Shown here: piece by piece, positions 26,873 to 37,043 of the stretch | Position numbering within the stretch: position 1 is the stretch's first letter | Layout of the letters: the number at the start of each line of letters is the position of its first letter | Origin: Devosia sp. | Lineage (GTDB): Bacteria; Pseudomonadota; Alphaproteobacteria; Rhizobiales; Devosiaceae | Direction: 5' to 3' | Length of the DNA stretch: 64,000 bases | Assembly: GCF_030689745.1 (NCBI RefSeq) | Contig: NZ_JAUYGL010000113.1 | Coordinates: forward strand, 1 to 64,000 | Made by a program: the position numbers and the translations under genes | The notes under the pieces: model-generated | Told to the model about the DNA's origin: nothing | The model's input: only the letters and a program-made list of their open reading frames with translations | Databases searched by the model: none

Positions 26873-27427
26873 CTATTCGGCCTTTGGCTCAGCGCTTGCT
26901 TCTGCGGCGGCGGCGGCCTCAGCGGCAGCTGCCGTCTCGGCGGCTGCAGCGGCTGCTGCTGCTGCGTCCTTGGTAGCCTGGGCAGCTGCGATCTTCTCGG
27001 CTTCGCGGGCTTCCTTGGCAGCGAGAGCTGCTGAACGCTCGGTCGCCTCGATCTTTTTGGTACGCGAATTGGTCGATTCGACGATACGGGCCGATTTACC
27101 GCGACGATCGCGCAGGTAATACAGCTTGGCGCGACGGACCTTGCCGCGCTTGAGAACTTCAACCGACGCCACGTTGGGGGAGTGGAGCGGGAATACGCGC
27201 TCAACGCCTTCGCCGTAGGACAGCTTGCGCACGGTAAAGGATTCCATCAGGCCGCCGCCATTGATGGCGATCACGACGCCTTCATAGGCCTGCAGACGTT
27301 CCTTGGCGCCTTCAGTGATACGGACCCACACCTTGACGGTGTCGCCGTGGGTAAATTCGGGAAGCTGACGCTTTTCAGCGATGGCTGCCATCTGCTCGGC
27401 TTCGAGCTGCTGAATGATGTTGGACAT
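26873..27427 (-). CDS. rplS: 50S ribosomal protein L19 with alanine-rich tail
   Basis: L19 sits at the 30S-50S interface. The first 120 or so residues are standard L19 ([27 protein letters not shown] core, [18 protein letters not shown]). Residues about 125-184 form a low-complexity Ala/Glu/Lys tail that makes the protein 184 aa instead of the roughly 115 of E. coli. Such tails occur in other Hyphomicrobiales. It is separated from trmD by a 189-bp leader and ends at a strong terminator. Confidence 0.95.
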   Translation of the reverse strand: MSNIIQQLEAEQMAAIAEKRQLPEFTHGDTVKVWVRITEGAKERLQAYEGVVIAINGGGLMESFTVRKLSYGEGVERVFPLHSPNVASVEVLKRGKVRRAKLYYLRDRRGKSARIVESTNSRTKKIEATERSAALAAKEAREAEKIAAAQATKDAAAAAAAAAETAAAAEAAAAAEASAEPKAE

Positions 27428-27616
27428 GTCGATTCCGTTCTGAATCTTTTCAAAGGAGCGTTTATTCGGACCTTGCAGCCCGATCGCCCGGTCTTGGTTG
27501 GTAACGGAGTTTGGTCGTCTTTTTATTGGTGCGCACCAGGTCCGATCAGCCCGACACGCAGATAGTGGCGCGGCTATAGGCGAAAACCGCCCCAGAGTCT
27601 AGAGATTGTCGGCGTT

Positions 27617-28309
27617 TTATGGCTTGGGCGGGGCCAGAAGATCGGGGCGGCGCAATCTGGTCAGTGCCAGGCTCTGTTCAGCGCGCCATTTGGCAATCTT
27701 GCCGTGATCGCCCGAGGTGAGCACCGGCGGAATCTCGCGGCCTTCAAAACTCTGGGGGCGGGTAAACTGGGGGTATTCGAGCTGGCCATGCTCAAAGCTC
27801 TCATCGGCATGGCTGTCGGCGCCGCCCAGCACGCCCGGGATCAGCCGAACCACTGCTTCGAGCAGCACCATGGCGGCCACTTCGCCGCCGGCCAGCACAT
27901 AATCACCGATGGAGATTTCCTCCAGCGCACGGGCGTCGATAACGCGCTGGTCGACGCCTTCAAAGCGGCCGCAGACGATTACCGCGCCAGGACCCAGGGC
28001 CAGTTGACGCGCACGCTGCTGCGTCAGTGGCTTGCCACGCGGTGACATCAGAATGCGGGGTCGGGGATCGCCTTGCGGGGACACGTCATCAATCGCCCGG
28101 GCCAAGACATCGGCTTTGAGCACCATGCCGGCGCCGCCACCCGAGGGGGTATCGTCAACCGTGTGGTGGCGATCAGTGGCGAAGTCGCGCAGTTGGGTGG
28201 CGTGCAGTGCCCACAGGCCGTCGGCCAGGCCACGGCCCAGTACCGAGGCCCCAAGGGGGCCCGGAAACAGTTCGGGGAAGAGCGTGATGATCGATGCGGA
28301 AAAACTCAA
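27617..28309 (-). CDS. trmD: tRNA (guanine37-N1)-methyltransferase TrmD
   Basis: Methylates G37 next to the anticodon with S-adenosylmethionine and prevents frameshifting. 230 aa. The trefoil-knot SAM site is seen as MSPRG (88-92), [11 protein letters not shown] (113-123) and [11 protein letters not shown] (133-143). Its ATG overlaps the rimM stop by four bases. Confidence 0.96.
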   Translation of the reverse strand: MSFSASIITLFPELFPGPLGASVLGRGLADGLWALHATQLRDFATDRHHTVDDTPSGGGAGMVLKADVLARAIDDVSPQGDPRPRILMSPRGKPLTQQRARQLALGPGAVIVCGRFEGVDQRVIDARALEEISIGDYVLAGGEVAAMVLLEAVVRLIPGVLGGADSHADESFEHGQLEYPQFTRPQSFEGREIPPVLTSGDHGKIAKWRAEQSLALTRLRRPDLLAPPKP

Positions 28310-28845
28310 TCGGCCTCTTCCTCACCTTCGGGGGCATCGAGTGGTACGTCGATGACGAGATAGCCCTGGTCGATATGGATTGTCGGCACGACTGCCTTGG
28401 TGAAGGGATAGAGGAAGGTGTCGCCACTATTGGGGTCGCGGACTTCGATGAGATCGCCAGCGCCAAAATTGGGCAGGGCGGAAACCTGGCCGATGATCTG
28501 TCCCGATTGCAGCCGCGCCTCCAGGCCGATCAGGTCGGCGTGATAGAAGTCGTCGGCGTCATCGGGCTCGGGCAGGCGGCTGCGATCGACATAGAGTTTG
28601 ACGCCATTGAGCGTCTCGGCGGTGTTGCGATCCGCAATGCCCTTGATGTGAGCAACGACCACATTCTTGTGCAGGCGCAATTTGTCGATGGTGATCGTCA
28701 GGTCCGCTCGATCGGTGTCGAGCGGGCCGTAGCTGCCGATGGCCAGCGGGTCCTCGGTATGCGCCGCGATCCGGACGGCGCCCTTGATGCCGTGCGCGGC
28801 GCCGATCTGGCCCAGCAGGATACGATTGGTGTTCTGGGTGGTCAT
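28306..28845 (-). CDS. rimM: Ribosome maturation factor RimM
   Basis: Needed for maturation of the 30S head; binds S19. 179 aa. N-terminal RimM beta-barrel (about 8-90, starting [18 protein letters not shown]) and C-terminal PRC barrel (about 98-175). First gene of rimM-trmD-rplS. The tail is acidic (EGEEEAD). Confidence 0.94.
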   Translation of the reverse strand: MTTQNTNRILLGQIGAAHGIKGAVRIAAHTEDPLAIGSYGPLDTDRADLTITIDKLRLHKNVVVAHIKGIADRNTAETLNGVKLYVDRSRLPEPDDADDFYHADLIGLEARLQSGQIIGQVSALPNFGAGDLIEVRDPNSGDTFLYPFTKAVVPTIHIDQGYLVIDVPLDAPEGEEEAD

Positions 28846-28961
28846 GGCAGCTCCGAGCGGTCTAAGGTGCTCTTAGCAGGCAAAGCGCGGATTGGGAATT
28901 GCCGCGCAACCCACCGCAGACTAAGCGTTTGCCGGGTTACATCAGACAAGGAAACGATTCG

Positions 28962-29261
28962 ATGGCCAAGATTTTGACTGACCAAAACGATATTCGCCAG
29001 TGGGTCGCAGCGCGTGGTGGCAGTCCTATGGCGATGGAAACGCCCGACGGTACCGGGACGCGGACGCTGCTGCAGCTGACCTTTGGTCAATACGAGATCA
29101 ACACCGACGGCAATCAGGGTCCTGACCGGCTTGGCGGATTTCAGCTGGTGAGCTGGGATGAATGGTTTGCCGCGCTCGACGCCAATAATCTGGCCCTGCG
29201 CGTTTCCGATGATCCGTCTGGAGGCAATGAGGCAGAATTCGAGTTTGTCGAAAAAGTCTAA
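28962..29261 (+). CDS. Conserved hypothetical small protein
   Basis: 99 aa, divergent from rimM. Reads MAKILTDQNDIRQWVAARGG near the start, then QLVSWDEWFAALDANNLALRV. The shape (I-x-x-W-x-x-x-RGG, later WxxFF/WF and NLAL) matches small uncharacterised bacterial proteins that are sometimes mislabelled as glucan branching enzyme. No catalytic motif is apparent. Start chosen at 28962 for this homology pattern and the AAGGAA upstream. Confidence 0.7.
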   Translation: MAKILTDQNDIRQWVAARGGSPMAMETPDGTGTRTLLQLTFGQYEINTDGNQGPDRLGGFQLVSWDEWFAALDANNLALRVSDDPSGGNEAEFEFVEKV

Positions 29262-29342
29262 AATTTGGATCGAAATCAAATCAGGCTTTAGCAAGCAGGC
29301 TCGGATCGCGGTGGGTCACCGCCTCCAGAGGGGTCAGGCGGT

Positions 29343-29648
29343 TCACTCGGGTGTCGCGAGCGAGTTGAGACCAGCTTCGTACAGGCGCATCGTGGCTTCG
29401 ATGTCGGCGATATGCATGGACAGGCCCTGCTCGACAGCTTCTGCCTGACGACGAACGAGGTCGCGACGCGACAGCAGTTCAAAGCGTTCGCTTTCGAGTT
29501 CCTTGACCGCCAGGTCAATGCGGTCGCGGTGGGCGGCCAGGCGCTGGACCATTGGTGCGGTCTGCTTGGCAGCCTCCTGCATGACGGCCTCCATCTGCTC
29601 AATTTCGGGTTGCACAATCTTGAGATTGGTCTTGGCTCGGGTGGTCAT
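29343..29648 (-). CDS. Hypothetical coiled-coil protein
   Basis: 101 aa, almost entirely helical with heptad-like spacing (about residues 12-95), no membrane segment and no cysteine. I do not recognise a family. Stands alone between the preceding small gene and the metallopeptidase gene, with an AT-rich upstream gap (29649-29827) likely holding its promoter. The frame and the ATG at 29648 look genuine, but support is only composition and helix pattern. Confidence 0.55.
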   Translation of the reverse strand: MTTRAKTNLKIVQPEIEQMEAVMQEAAKQTAPMVQRLAAHRDRIDLAVKELESERFELLSRRDLVRRQAEAVEQGLSMHIADIEATMRLYEAGLNSLATPE

Positions 29649-29827
29649 TTGTTACTTTCCACAACATTGCAATTGCGCGCCGTCCTGCCTTCTTTCGAGG
29701 CCGCCGGGCGTCAACAGGCAGTCATAGAGGTATTGTGGGAAATCCCAATGTTTACCTGCTATTTACCTTAACAACAGCGCGTGTGTACTGCGACAATTCA
29801 AGTAAAATTGAAACGAACCGGTCCCAA

Positions 29828-30256
29828 TCAGGGGCTGTCAGCCTGTGCCTCAATGGCGTCCATGTCTTCGTCTGAGAAGCCGAAATGATGGCCCAGCTCG
29901 TGCACCAGAACATGGGTCACCACGTCACCGAGCGTGTTGTCGTCATGCTCGGCCCAATAGTCTAGAATGGCCCGACGATAGAGAAAGACTGTGTTTGGCA
30001 ATTGTCCGGTCTGCGGCATGGCGCCGTCTTGAGCCAGGCCAATGCCTGAAAACAGGCCCATCAGTTCAAACGGGCTCTCCATGCCGAATTCGGCCAGGAT
30101 GTCGTCCTCGGCAAATTCGGCAACGGCGCAGGTCACGTCAGCAGCAAGGGATTTGAAAGGCTCCGGCAAGTCGGCCAGGGCCTGACTTGCCAGCGCTTCA
30201 ATGTCGTCCAGGGTGGGCGCCAGCCGCGCGCCCCAGTCGGGGTGGCTTACTGCCAC
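29828..30256 (-). CDS. Metallopeptidase family (zincin-like) protein
   Basis: 142 aa, cytoplasmic. The zinc motif [15 protein letters not shown] is intact near residues 117-131, and the short acidic body matches the bacterial 'metallopeptidase family protein' (formerly DUF1025, minimal zincin). Proteolysis has not been shown for most members. Its start overlaps the leuC end by ten bases, so it is probably transcribed with leuC. Confidence 0.82.
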   Translation of the reverse strand: MAVSHPDWGARLAPTLDDIEALASQALADLPEPFKSLAADVTCAVAEFAEDDILAEFGMESPFELMGLFSGIGLAQDGAMPQTGQLPNTVFLYRRAILDYWAEHDDNTLGDVVTHVLVHELGHHFGFSDEDMDAIEAQADSP

Positions 30257-31653
30257 TCGCGGATGTCGACGAAGTGGCCAGTGACGGCCGCGGCGACGGC
30301 CATGGTGGGGGACACCAGATGGGTGCGGCCCTTGAAGCCCTGGCGGCCCTCGAAATTGCGGTTCGAGGTAGAGGCGCAGCGTTCATGCGGCTTGAGCTTG
30401 TCATCGTTCATGGCCAGGCACATCGAGCAGCCGGGCTCACGCCAGTCAAAGCCGGCATCCTTGAAGATCCGGTCGAGGCCTTCGGCTTCAGCCTGCGCCT
30501 TGACCAGACCCGAGCCGGGCACGACCATGGCGCTGACCGAGGCATGCACCTTCTTGCCGTCGAGCAGCTTGGCGGCGGCGCGCAGATCTTCGATGCGGCC
30601 ATTGGTGCACGAGCCCAGGAACACCCGATCAACCGTGATGTCGGTGATCTTGGTGCCGGGCTTGAGACCCATATAGTCCAGCGCCCGCCATTTGGAGGCA
30701 CGCTTGTTCTCGTCGGCGATATCGTCCGGGTTCGGCACGGTTCCGGTCACCGAGATGACGTCCTCGGGCGATGAGCCCCAGGAGACGATCGGCGGCAGTT
30801 TGGCGGCGTCCAGGATCACGACCTTGTCGTAAACGGCGCCTTCATCGGTATAGAGGGTCTTCCAATAGTCGAGCGCCATATCCCAGGCCTTGCCGGTAGG
30901 CGCGCGGTTGCGACCCTTGACATAGTCATAGGTGGTCTGGTCAGGGGCAATCAGGCCGGCGCGGGCGCCGCCTTCAATGGTCATGTTGCAGACCGTCATG
31001 CGGCCTTCCATCGACAGGGCCTCGATGGCTTCGCCAGCAAATTCGATAACGTGGCCATTGCCGCCGGCAGTGCCGATCTCGCCGATGATGGCCAGGATGA
31101 TATCCTTGGCAGTGACATGGGCCGGCAGCTTGCCGTCCACCCGCACCAGCATGTTCTTGGCCTTTTGCTGGATCAGCGTCTGGGTGGCCAGAACGTGTTC
31201 CACTTCCGAGGTGCCAATACCGTGCGCGAGTGCACCAAAGGCGCCATGGGTCGAGGTGTGGCTGTCGCCACAGACAATGGTCATGCCGGGCAGGGTGAAA
31301 CCCTGCTCGGGGCCGACGATGTGGACGATGCCCTGGCGCCTGTCGAGCTCGTCGAAATATTCGACGCCGAACTCGCGCGCATTCTCGGCCAGGGTATCGA
31401 CCTGCAGCTTGGATTCGGGATTGTCGATGCCGTGCGTGCGGTCTGACGTGGGGACGTTGTGGTCAACCACCGCCAGGGTGCGCTCGGGGTGGCGCACCCG
31501 GCGCTTGTTCAGGCGCAGGCCTTCAAAGGCCTGCGGGCTGGTCACTTCGTGCACCAGATGCCGGTCGATATAGAGGAGGGATGTGCCATCCTCATTATTC
31601 TGGACCAGATGGTCGTCCCAGATCTTGTCGTAAAGCGTGCGAGCCTTGGTCAT
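30247..31653 (-). CDS. leuC: 3-isopropylmalate dehydratase large subunit LeuC
   Basis: With LeuD it isomerises 2- to 3-isopropylmalate in leucine synthesis. 468 aa. The [4Fe-4S] ligands are in GSCTNG and [28 protein letters not shown] is also present. Start chosen at [10 protein letters not shown] (31653); 20 upstream residues in frame are not conserved. leuD is 31 kb away on the other strand. Confidence 0.96.
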   Translation of the reverse strand: MTKARTLYDKIWDDHLVQNNEDGTSLLYIDRHLVHEVTSPQAFEGLRLNKRRVRHPERTLAVVDHNVPTSDRTHGIDNPESKLQVDTLAENAREFGVEYFDELDRRQGIVHIVGPEQGFTLPGMTIVCGDSHTSTHGAFGALAHGIGTSEVEHVLATQTLIQQKAKNMLVRVDGKLPAHVTAKDIILAIIGEIGTAGGNGHVIEFAGEAIEALSMEGRMTVCNMTIEGGARAGLIAPDQTTYDYVKGRNRAPTGKAWDMALDYWKTLYTDEGAVYDKVVILDAAKLPPIVSWGSSPEDVISVTGTVPNPDDIADENKRASKWRALDYMGLKPGTKITDITVDRVFLGSCTNGRIEDLRAAAKLLDGKKVHASVSAMVVPGSGLVKAQAEAEGLDRIFKDAGFDWREPGCSMCLAMNDDKLKPHERCASTSNRNFEGRQGFKGRTHLVSPTMAVAAAVTGHFVDIREWQ

Positions 31654-31742
31654 GGCAGGATTCCGGCAGGTAAAGTTTGGAGTGGTTCTAAGCCGCTGCG
31701 CCATGAGGGTCAAGCGTTAGCGTACTCTCGGGTACGGTTTGC

Positions 31743-33098
31743 TCAACCGGGCAGACGGTCGGTGGCGCTTCTGACGGTCAGAAAGCCGAGCAGGCTGGTA
31801 TCCAGGCCGATGCGCAGGCGGCACCACAGCGCTATCGCCAATTGGGCGAGGATGCGGGCGCCCATATTGGCGGCAGCGGCGCCAACAATGCCATAGGCCG
31901 GGATGACCACGATCTGGACGAGGAAACCCAGCGCCATGATGGTCCCGAAAATCATGGCATAGGCCCGTTCATGGCCGGTCATCATCATGACGATCTTGGA
32001 GGGGCCGGTGGCCGCGTCAAACAACAGGCCCAGCGAGAGCAGCACCAGCACCAGCCAGCCCTCGGCATAGGCGGGGCCGAAAAAGCTCAGGACCCAGTCG
32101 CCCCAGCCAAAAAAGGCGACGAAAACCAGCAGCGAGAAGGCGAACCCCGCCGCCGCGCCCATCGCCGTTATGGCCTGGGCCTTGCGCATTTCGCCGGCAT
32201 GGAAATGCTGGGCGATCATGGGGGCGATCACCAGCTCGATGGCAAAGGTGAACAGGGTCATCAGACCGGCGGTGCGGAAGGCATTGAAGTAGAGCCCGGA
32301 GCTTTCCAGGTTCAGCATCAGTCCGACCAGGATCACGTCAGCATTGAGGGCGGCAGTCTCGATGAGGGCCCCCAGCAGCAGCCAGCGACTAATGCCGCCC
32401 CATCGCTGCCAGTATTGACGGGTGACGCCGGCTACCGGGCTGAGCACATAATGCCGGCGCAGGGCATTCCAGAACTGCAGCGCCAGCATGCCCGCCAGCA
32501 GGGCCGCCGAAAGCACCAGGGCATCGGGACCGCTCAGCACCACGCCGAGACCAAACAGCACCAGCACGCTGGCCGGCAGGGCAAGGCGCCACAGGATGTC
32601 GCGCGGCACCAGAGCGGTCCATAGCGAGCCCTGGGCGCGCAGGGCCGAGGAATTGTATTCGGCCAGTGCCATCGGCAGCACCAGAAAGGCGGCGCCATAG
32701 ATGTGGTTGATGCTGCCCTGGCTGGGCAGGAACAGGTGCCAGAGATAGGCCAGCGCGCATACTGCGAGGGCGATGGCGATACTGGCCAGGATGGTCAGAA
32801 CCGAGCCGGCCTGTGCGGCCCTGACGGCTGCAGGCTGGCGACCGGCGACGATCTCCTGCGACCAGACGCGCAGGATGGCGGTGGGCTGGCCGATTCCGGC
32901 AGCGATGGCCAGCACGGTGGCGAGCGCCAGACCAAAGGCAAAACGGCCGTATTCGTCGGCGCTCATGGTGCGTGAGAGCACCACATAGGTGAGATAGGTC
33001 AAGCCGGCGGTCGCCACCTTGATGCCCAGCGAGCCGGCGGAGCGCCACAAACCAGTGTGCAGCAAGCTGGATAGATCGGAAGGAATGGTAAGCCGCAT
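31743..33098 (-). CDS. Polysaccharide-type flippase (MATE/Wzx-like)
   Basis: 451 aa with about 12 to 14 membrane helices, typical of oligosaccharide flippases (lipid-linked sugar export). The N-terminal LWRSAGSLGIKVATAGLTYLTYVVLSR helix pair, with the SADEYGRFAF loop, matches the family. I used the ATG at 33098; an upstream start at 33146 is possible. No glycosyltransferases lie nearby, so the cargo is unknown. It is 122 bp from the endonuclease-fold gene and possibly part of the same envelope-related set. Confidence 0.75.
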   Translation of the reverse strand: MRLTIPSDLSSLLHTGLWRSAGSLGIKVATAGLTYLTYVVLSRTMSADEYGRFAFGLALATVLAIAAGIGQPTAILRVWSQEIVAGRQPAAVRAAQAGSVLTILASIAIALAVCALAYLWHLFLPSQGSINHIYGAAFLVLPMALAEYNSSALRAQGSLWTALVPRDILWRLALPASVLVLFGLGVVLSGPDALVLSAALLAGMLALQFWNALRRHYVLSPVAGVTRQYWQRWGGISRWLLLGALIETAALNADVILVGLMLNLESSGLYFNAFRTAGLMTLFTFAIELVIAPMIAQHFHAGEMRKAQAITAMGAAAGFAFSLLVFVAFFGWGDWVLSFFGPAYAEGWLVLVLLSLGLLFDAATGPSKIVMMMTGHERAYAMIFGTIMALGFLVQIVVIPAYGIVGAAAANMGARILAQLAIALWCRLRIGLDTSLLGFLTVRSATDRLPG

Positions 33099-33220
33099 CG
33101 ATTGCCTCAGGATCGCGCCGTCTGCGCGACTCCGATAATGTGACACGGCAAAGTCAAGAAGGGATTACCTTCCGCGGCGGCGGGGAGTTGCAATGCTGTA
33201 ATCTGGCGCTGGTCCAGCGC

Positions 33221-34264
33221 CTAATCGAGATTGAATACGCTGGTCACCGGTTGATGATCAGAATGGGCGAAGCCAAGGTCGCGCGTGGCGACCGAAACGA
33301 TGGAAACGTTGGGTGACACCAGGAACCCGTCAATGCTGGTGGTGTAGTTCTCACCGGCCACATAGGGTTTGTAGAGGGTGCGAACGCTGGGCGTTGCGGC
33401 ATCTGAAGCGATTGTCCACCCAGCCGGCAGCGTGTCGCGCGGAAATGGGTGGATCCAGAACAGGTATTTTTCCGCGGTCGTGCTTGGCCAGGCTGGATCG
33501 GAAAGAACCATGTTCCAGTCGCCGCCGATAACGACATGGTTACCCTTGGCGAATTCGGCCTGGGCGAATGCCAGGACGGCGCTGATCTGGGCCTGCCTGG
33601 TGGTGCCCCCATCGTCAAACGCCGACAGGTGAATATTGCCGACGACCAACTGGCCGGGGCGCTCCGCCAGGGCGAAACGCGCCACCTGAATGGCATAGCG
33701 CCGTTTCAGGAATCCGAGCATGGCGCCCGGTTCGGGCGGCAGGGGCACTGTTTCAACGCTGAGTGGATTGTAGCGCGCCACCAACATGGTGCCGTGATCG
33801 AGCGCCAGCGGAAAAGGGATAAATCGGGTCGCGACGTCTGGCCGGTAAAAGACCTGCCAATCGGAGAACTGCGCGCTTACCTGGTCGCGAACGGGCGCCC
33901 AGTAGCTGAGCGGGCTCTTGCTGGAGACTTCCTGAAACAGCCGGATTTGAGCCTTGTCGTCCTTGATGGTCTGGACAATGCCTGCCAGGTTCTCATCCAC
34001 CACGGACCGCGAGGGCGGCAGCAGCGCCTGGCCGCCATCAGCGATGAAATTGGATCCGGCGCCCAGTCCGGCATAACCGAGGTTCCATGTACTCAGCGTG
34101 ATCTGGTTGCCAATGGCTGAAGGCAGGGTCGTCCGCGCAGTCGGGGTTGTCACATCTGCGACAGGCTGCAAGTTGGAATTGATCACGTAGGCTCCGACCA
34201 AATAAAACGCCACGATGGCTGTCGCGGCCACGAAGGCAGTACGAATGGGTCTTTTCAAGGTCAC
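33221..34264 (-). CDS. Membrane-anchored endonuclease/exonuclease/phosphatase-fold protein
   Basis: 347 aa. One N-terminal signal-anchor helix (about residues 9-28) followed by an EEP-fold domain (about 50-345). Motifs include TLSTWNLGY, LFQEV (metal-binding Glu), GNIHLSAF, GGDWNM and the C-terminal HSDHQPV, so the catalytic set looks complete. The domain would face the periplasm. Substrate could be nucleic acid, phospholipid or a sugar phosphate. Its ATG overlaps the upstream membrane gene by four bases. Confidence 0.75.
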   Translation of the reverse strand: MTLKRPIRTAFVAATAIVAFYLVGAYVINSNLQPVADVTTPTARTTLPSAIGNQITLSTWNLGYAGLGAGSNFIADGGQALLPPSRSVVDENLAGIVQTIKDDKAQIRLFQEVSSKSPLSYWAPVRDQVSAQFSDWQVFYRPDVATRFIPFPLALDHGTMLVARYNPLSVETVPLPPEPGAMLGFLKRRYAIQVARFALAERPGQLVVGNIHLSAFDDGGTTRQAQISAVLAFAQAEFAKGNHVVIGGDWNMVLSDPAWPSTTAEKYLFWIHPFPRDTLPAGWTIASDAATPSVRTLYKPYVAGENYTTSIDGFLVSPNVSIVSVATRDLGFAHSDHQPVTSVFNLD

Positions 34265-35328
34265 TTGCTTGCCAGGTTGGACTTTTGATGCTGGCCACCC
34301 TTGTGGGACAACAGGCTCTGCAGGAAATAGCCGGCAACAGGGGTCACAAGGATCAGCCCCCCACGGCCAGTCGTCAGGGCAACCAGAAACCCGAATATGC
34401 CGCGCTGTCTGGACAGTTCCGCTATCAGCTCATGATAGCGCTGTGTGACGCTCCATGGCCCGTCGTTCATGCGCGCCTCATAAAGCGCCAGCTGGCTCAG
34501 CAATTTGTCGACGAAGCCGATATGGAGCGTGAAGAATATCGTGCAGCCATAGATCAGGCTCAATGCCACCAGAATCGCGACGATAATCCTGAGGACATGC
34601 AGTGCTTCTTCGGCGAACACCTGGCGGATGCTCGTGCCATAGACAATGGAATAGGCCAGCATGACGCATAGCAACAGCATCAGCAGGCTGTTGACCTGAT
34701 CGAGAATGTAGCCCTCCGCTACCCGCTGGGTGCCGAACAGGACTTCAAACCTGGTCTGCAGGGTTTCACCGGCGACGTCTCCCATGCCCCCCAATTCCCG
34801 CAGGATCGCGTCGACCTTCAAGTTGACAAGCTGGAAGCGGTCAAAGTCGATGAAAATCTGATGGATGGTAATGGCAAAAATGGCGATGATCAGCAGCGAA
34901 ATCGCCGCCCCATAGCCGATGTAAAAGCGGTAGCCCAGGGCAAACAGGCGAAGGTTGTGCTCGGTCTTCTTGATCCCGGGCCGGAAGCTGGCGCGCCGCA
35001 CCTTTCGAACCGCAACGACGCTATACACGGCAACACCGACCACCACGATCAAGGCGACGACTGCCGCGTACAGCCAATTCAGACCAATCAGGTCGAGCAG
35101 ATTGGCGTCAGGCGTCAGCACCAGAAGTATCAGCAGAATTGCCGCAATCAGCCCGAGATTGGCCAACTCGCCGACTTCGCCGCTGCTCAGGCTGGGGAGT
35201 GTCGGCAGCGTGGTGGCAAACTGTTTCGGCCACACCGGTGCGCCAAAACCGTAGGCCAGCTTGAAGCACAGCACCCCGAACAGACACAGGGCCGCGATTA
35301 TGGCCAGATCATATCCAAAATTGGCCAA
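34261..35328 (-). CDS. Unrecognised seven-helix membrane protein
   Basis: 355 aa. Likely membrane helices near residues 7-25, 56-73, 86-107, 137-159, 214-231, 247-268 and 322-340. A soluble stretch of about 55 residues lies between helices 4 and 5, and another of about 50 residues (270-320) between 6 and 7. I do not recognise a family. It is the first gene of a two-gene unit with the EEP-fold protein (ATGA overlap), which suggests a joint envelope function. The ending is basic and glutamine-rich. Confidence 0.7.
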   Translation of the reverse strand: MANFGYDLAIIAALCLFGVLCFKLAYGFGAPVWPKQFATTLPTLPSLSSGEVGELANLGLIAAILLILLVLTPDANLLDLIGLNWLYAAVVALIVVVGVAVYSVVAVRKVRRASFRPGIKKTEHNLRLFALGYRFYIGYGAAISLLIIAIFAITIHQIFIDFDRFQLVNLKVDAILRELGGMGDVAGETLQTRFEVLFGTQRVAEGYILDQVNSLLMLLLCVMLAYSIVYGTSIRQVFAEEALHVLRIIVAILVALSLIYGCTIFFTLHIGFVDKLLSQLALYEARMNDGPWSVTQRYHELIAELSRQRGIFGFLVALTTGRGGLILVTPVAGYFLQSLLSHKGGQHQKSNLASK

Positions 35329-35388
35329 GCTCGTCCCCCCATGCTCAGGGTGTCAGTTCACCCAGATTTGCCTCTGCACACAAGGCCC

Positions 35389-36975
35389 CTAGTGCCGGAA
35401 GTGGCGCATCCCGGTCATCACCATGGCGATGCCGGCCGCGTCGGCGGCGGCAATCACCTCGTCATCGCGCATCGAACCGCCCGGCTGGATCACGGCAGTG
35501 GCGCCGGCGGCGACCAGAGCTTCGAGCCCGTCGGCAAACGGGAAAAAGGCATCCGAGGCGGCGACGGAACCGGCCGTCAGGGCGCCTTCGATTCCAGCGG
35601 CCCTGGCGGCGTCGATGGACTTGCGGTGGGCGGTGAGGGCGGAATCGACCCTGGACATCTGGCCGGCGCCGATGCCGACGGTCGCACCGGCTTTGACATA
35701 GACGATGGCATTGGACTTGACGTGCTTGGCAACCTTGGCGGCGAGGCGCAGATCGGCCATTTCGGCTGCGGTCGGGGCCCGCTTGGTCACGATCTTGAGG
35801 TCGCAATCGTCGACATTGCGATTGTCGCGCGATTGCACCAGCAACCCGCCCGCAACCGATTTCACGGTAAGGCCATCGGCCTTGGCATCGGCCAGACCGC
35901 CGGTGAGCAGCAGGCGCAGGTTTTTCTTGGCAGCGATGATGTCCTGCGCCTCCTGGGTGGCGGACGGCGCTACGATCACCTCGGTGAAGACCTTGACGAT
36001 TTCGGTGGCGGTGGCAGCGTCGATCTCGCGGTTGGTGGCCACAATGCCGCCAAAGGCCGAAACCGGATCGGTGCGCAGCGCCTTGGTGTAGGCGCTCAAC
36101 AAATCGCTGGCGACAGCGACGCCGCAGGGATTGGCATGCTTGATAATGGCGACGGCCGCTACCTCAGCAGCATCGAACTCGCTGACCAGTTCAAAGGCGG
36201 CATCGGTGTCGTTGATATTGTTGTAGCTCAGGGTCTTGCCCTGCAGCTGGGTGGCGGTGGCGACGCCGGGACGGTCTTCGCCATTGGCGTAAAAGCCGGC
36301 CCATTGATGGGGGTTTTCGCCATAGCGCATGACTTCGCGCAGTGTGCCCGCGAAGCTGCGATAGGGAATCTCGGGATAGTCGATGGCTTTGGCAAACCAG
36401 GTCGAGATGGCGCTGTCATAGGCTGCCGTGCGGGCATAGGCCTTGGCCGCGAGCCGCTGGCGCATGGCGAAGGGGACGCCACCGGTTTCGGTGATGGCGG
36501 AAAGAATGGCGGGATAATCGGCCGGATCCACCACGACGGTGACAAAGGCATGGTTCTTGGCCGCCGAGCGGACCATGGCCGGGCCACCAATATCGATGTT
36601 CTCAATGATGTCATCGTAACCGGCGCCCGAGGCGACGGTCTTTTCGAAGGGATAGAGATTGACCGCCACCAGATCGATGGCGTCGATGCCATGCTCGGCC
36701 ATGGAGGCGACGTGGTCGGGCTTGCCGCGCACCGCGAGCAGACCGCCATGCACTTTGGGGTGCAGGGTCTTGACCCGGCCATCCATCATTTCGGGGAAGC
36801 CGGTGAGGTCGGCGATTTCGCGCACCGGCAGGCCGGCGTCCTTGATCAATTTGTGGGTACCGCCGGTGGAGACCAGCTCGACGCCCGCCGCGCTCAACCC
36901 GCGGGCAAAATCGGCCATGCCGGATTTGTCAAATACCGAAAGCAGTGCCCGACCGACCTTGACCGTCTTGCCCAT
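35389..36975 (-). CDS. purH: Bifunctional AICAR formyltransferase/IMP cyclohydrolase PurH
   Basis: Last two steps of IMP synthesis. 528 aa. N-terminal cyclohydrolase domain (about 1-190, [20 protein letters not shown]), C-terminal formyltransferase domain with [13 protein letters not shown] and [13 protein letters not shown]. Follows the heparinase gene by 68 bp in the order rsmB-heparinase-purH known in relatives. Confidence 0.97.
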   Translation of the reverse strand: MGKTVKVGRALLSVFDKSGMADFARGLSAAGVELVSTGGTHKLIKDAGLPVREIADLTGFPEMMDGRVKTLHPKVHGGLLAVRGKPDHVASMAEHGIDAIDLVAVNLYPFEKTVASGAGYDDIIENIDIGGPAMVRSAAKNHAFVTVVVDPADYPAILSAITETGGVPFAMRQRLAAKAYARTAAYDSAISTWFAKAIDYPEIPYRSFAGTLREVMRYGENPHQWAGFYANGEDRPGVATATQLQGKTLSYNNINDTDAAFELVSEFDAAEVAAVAIIKHANPCGVAVASDLLSAYTKALRTDPVSAFGGIVATNREIDAATATEIVKVFTEVIVAPSATQEAQDIIAAKKNLRLLLTGGLADAKADGLTVKSVAGGLLVQSRDNRNVDDCDLKIVTKRAPTAAEMADLRLAAKVAKHVKSNAIVYVKAGATVGIGAGQMSRVDSALTAHRKSIDAARAAGIEGALTAGSVAASDAFFPFADGLEALVAAGATAVIQPGGSMRDDEVIAAADAAGIAMVMTGMRHFRH

Positions 36976-37043
36976 GAGGTGTGTGCCCTAATTGTGATGA
37001 ATTTGCGCGCTCGCTAGCACGAAGCGGGACGAACGCCAACCGG

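Noticed and set aside
34861..37017. A 718-codon plus-strand open frame opposite purH
   Set aside because: Low-complexity Gly/His/Asp composition and complete overlap with purH and the seven-helix protein gene.
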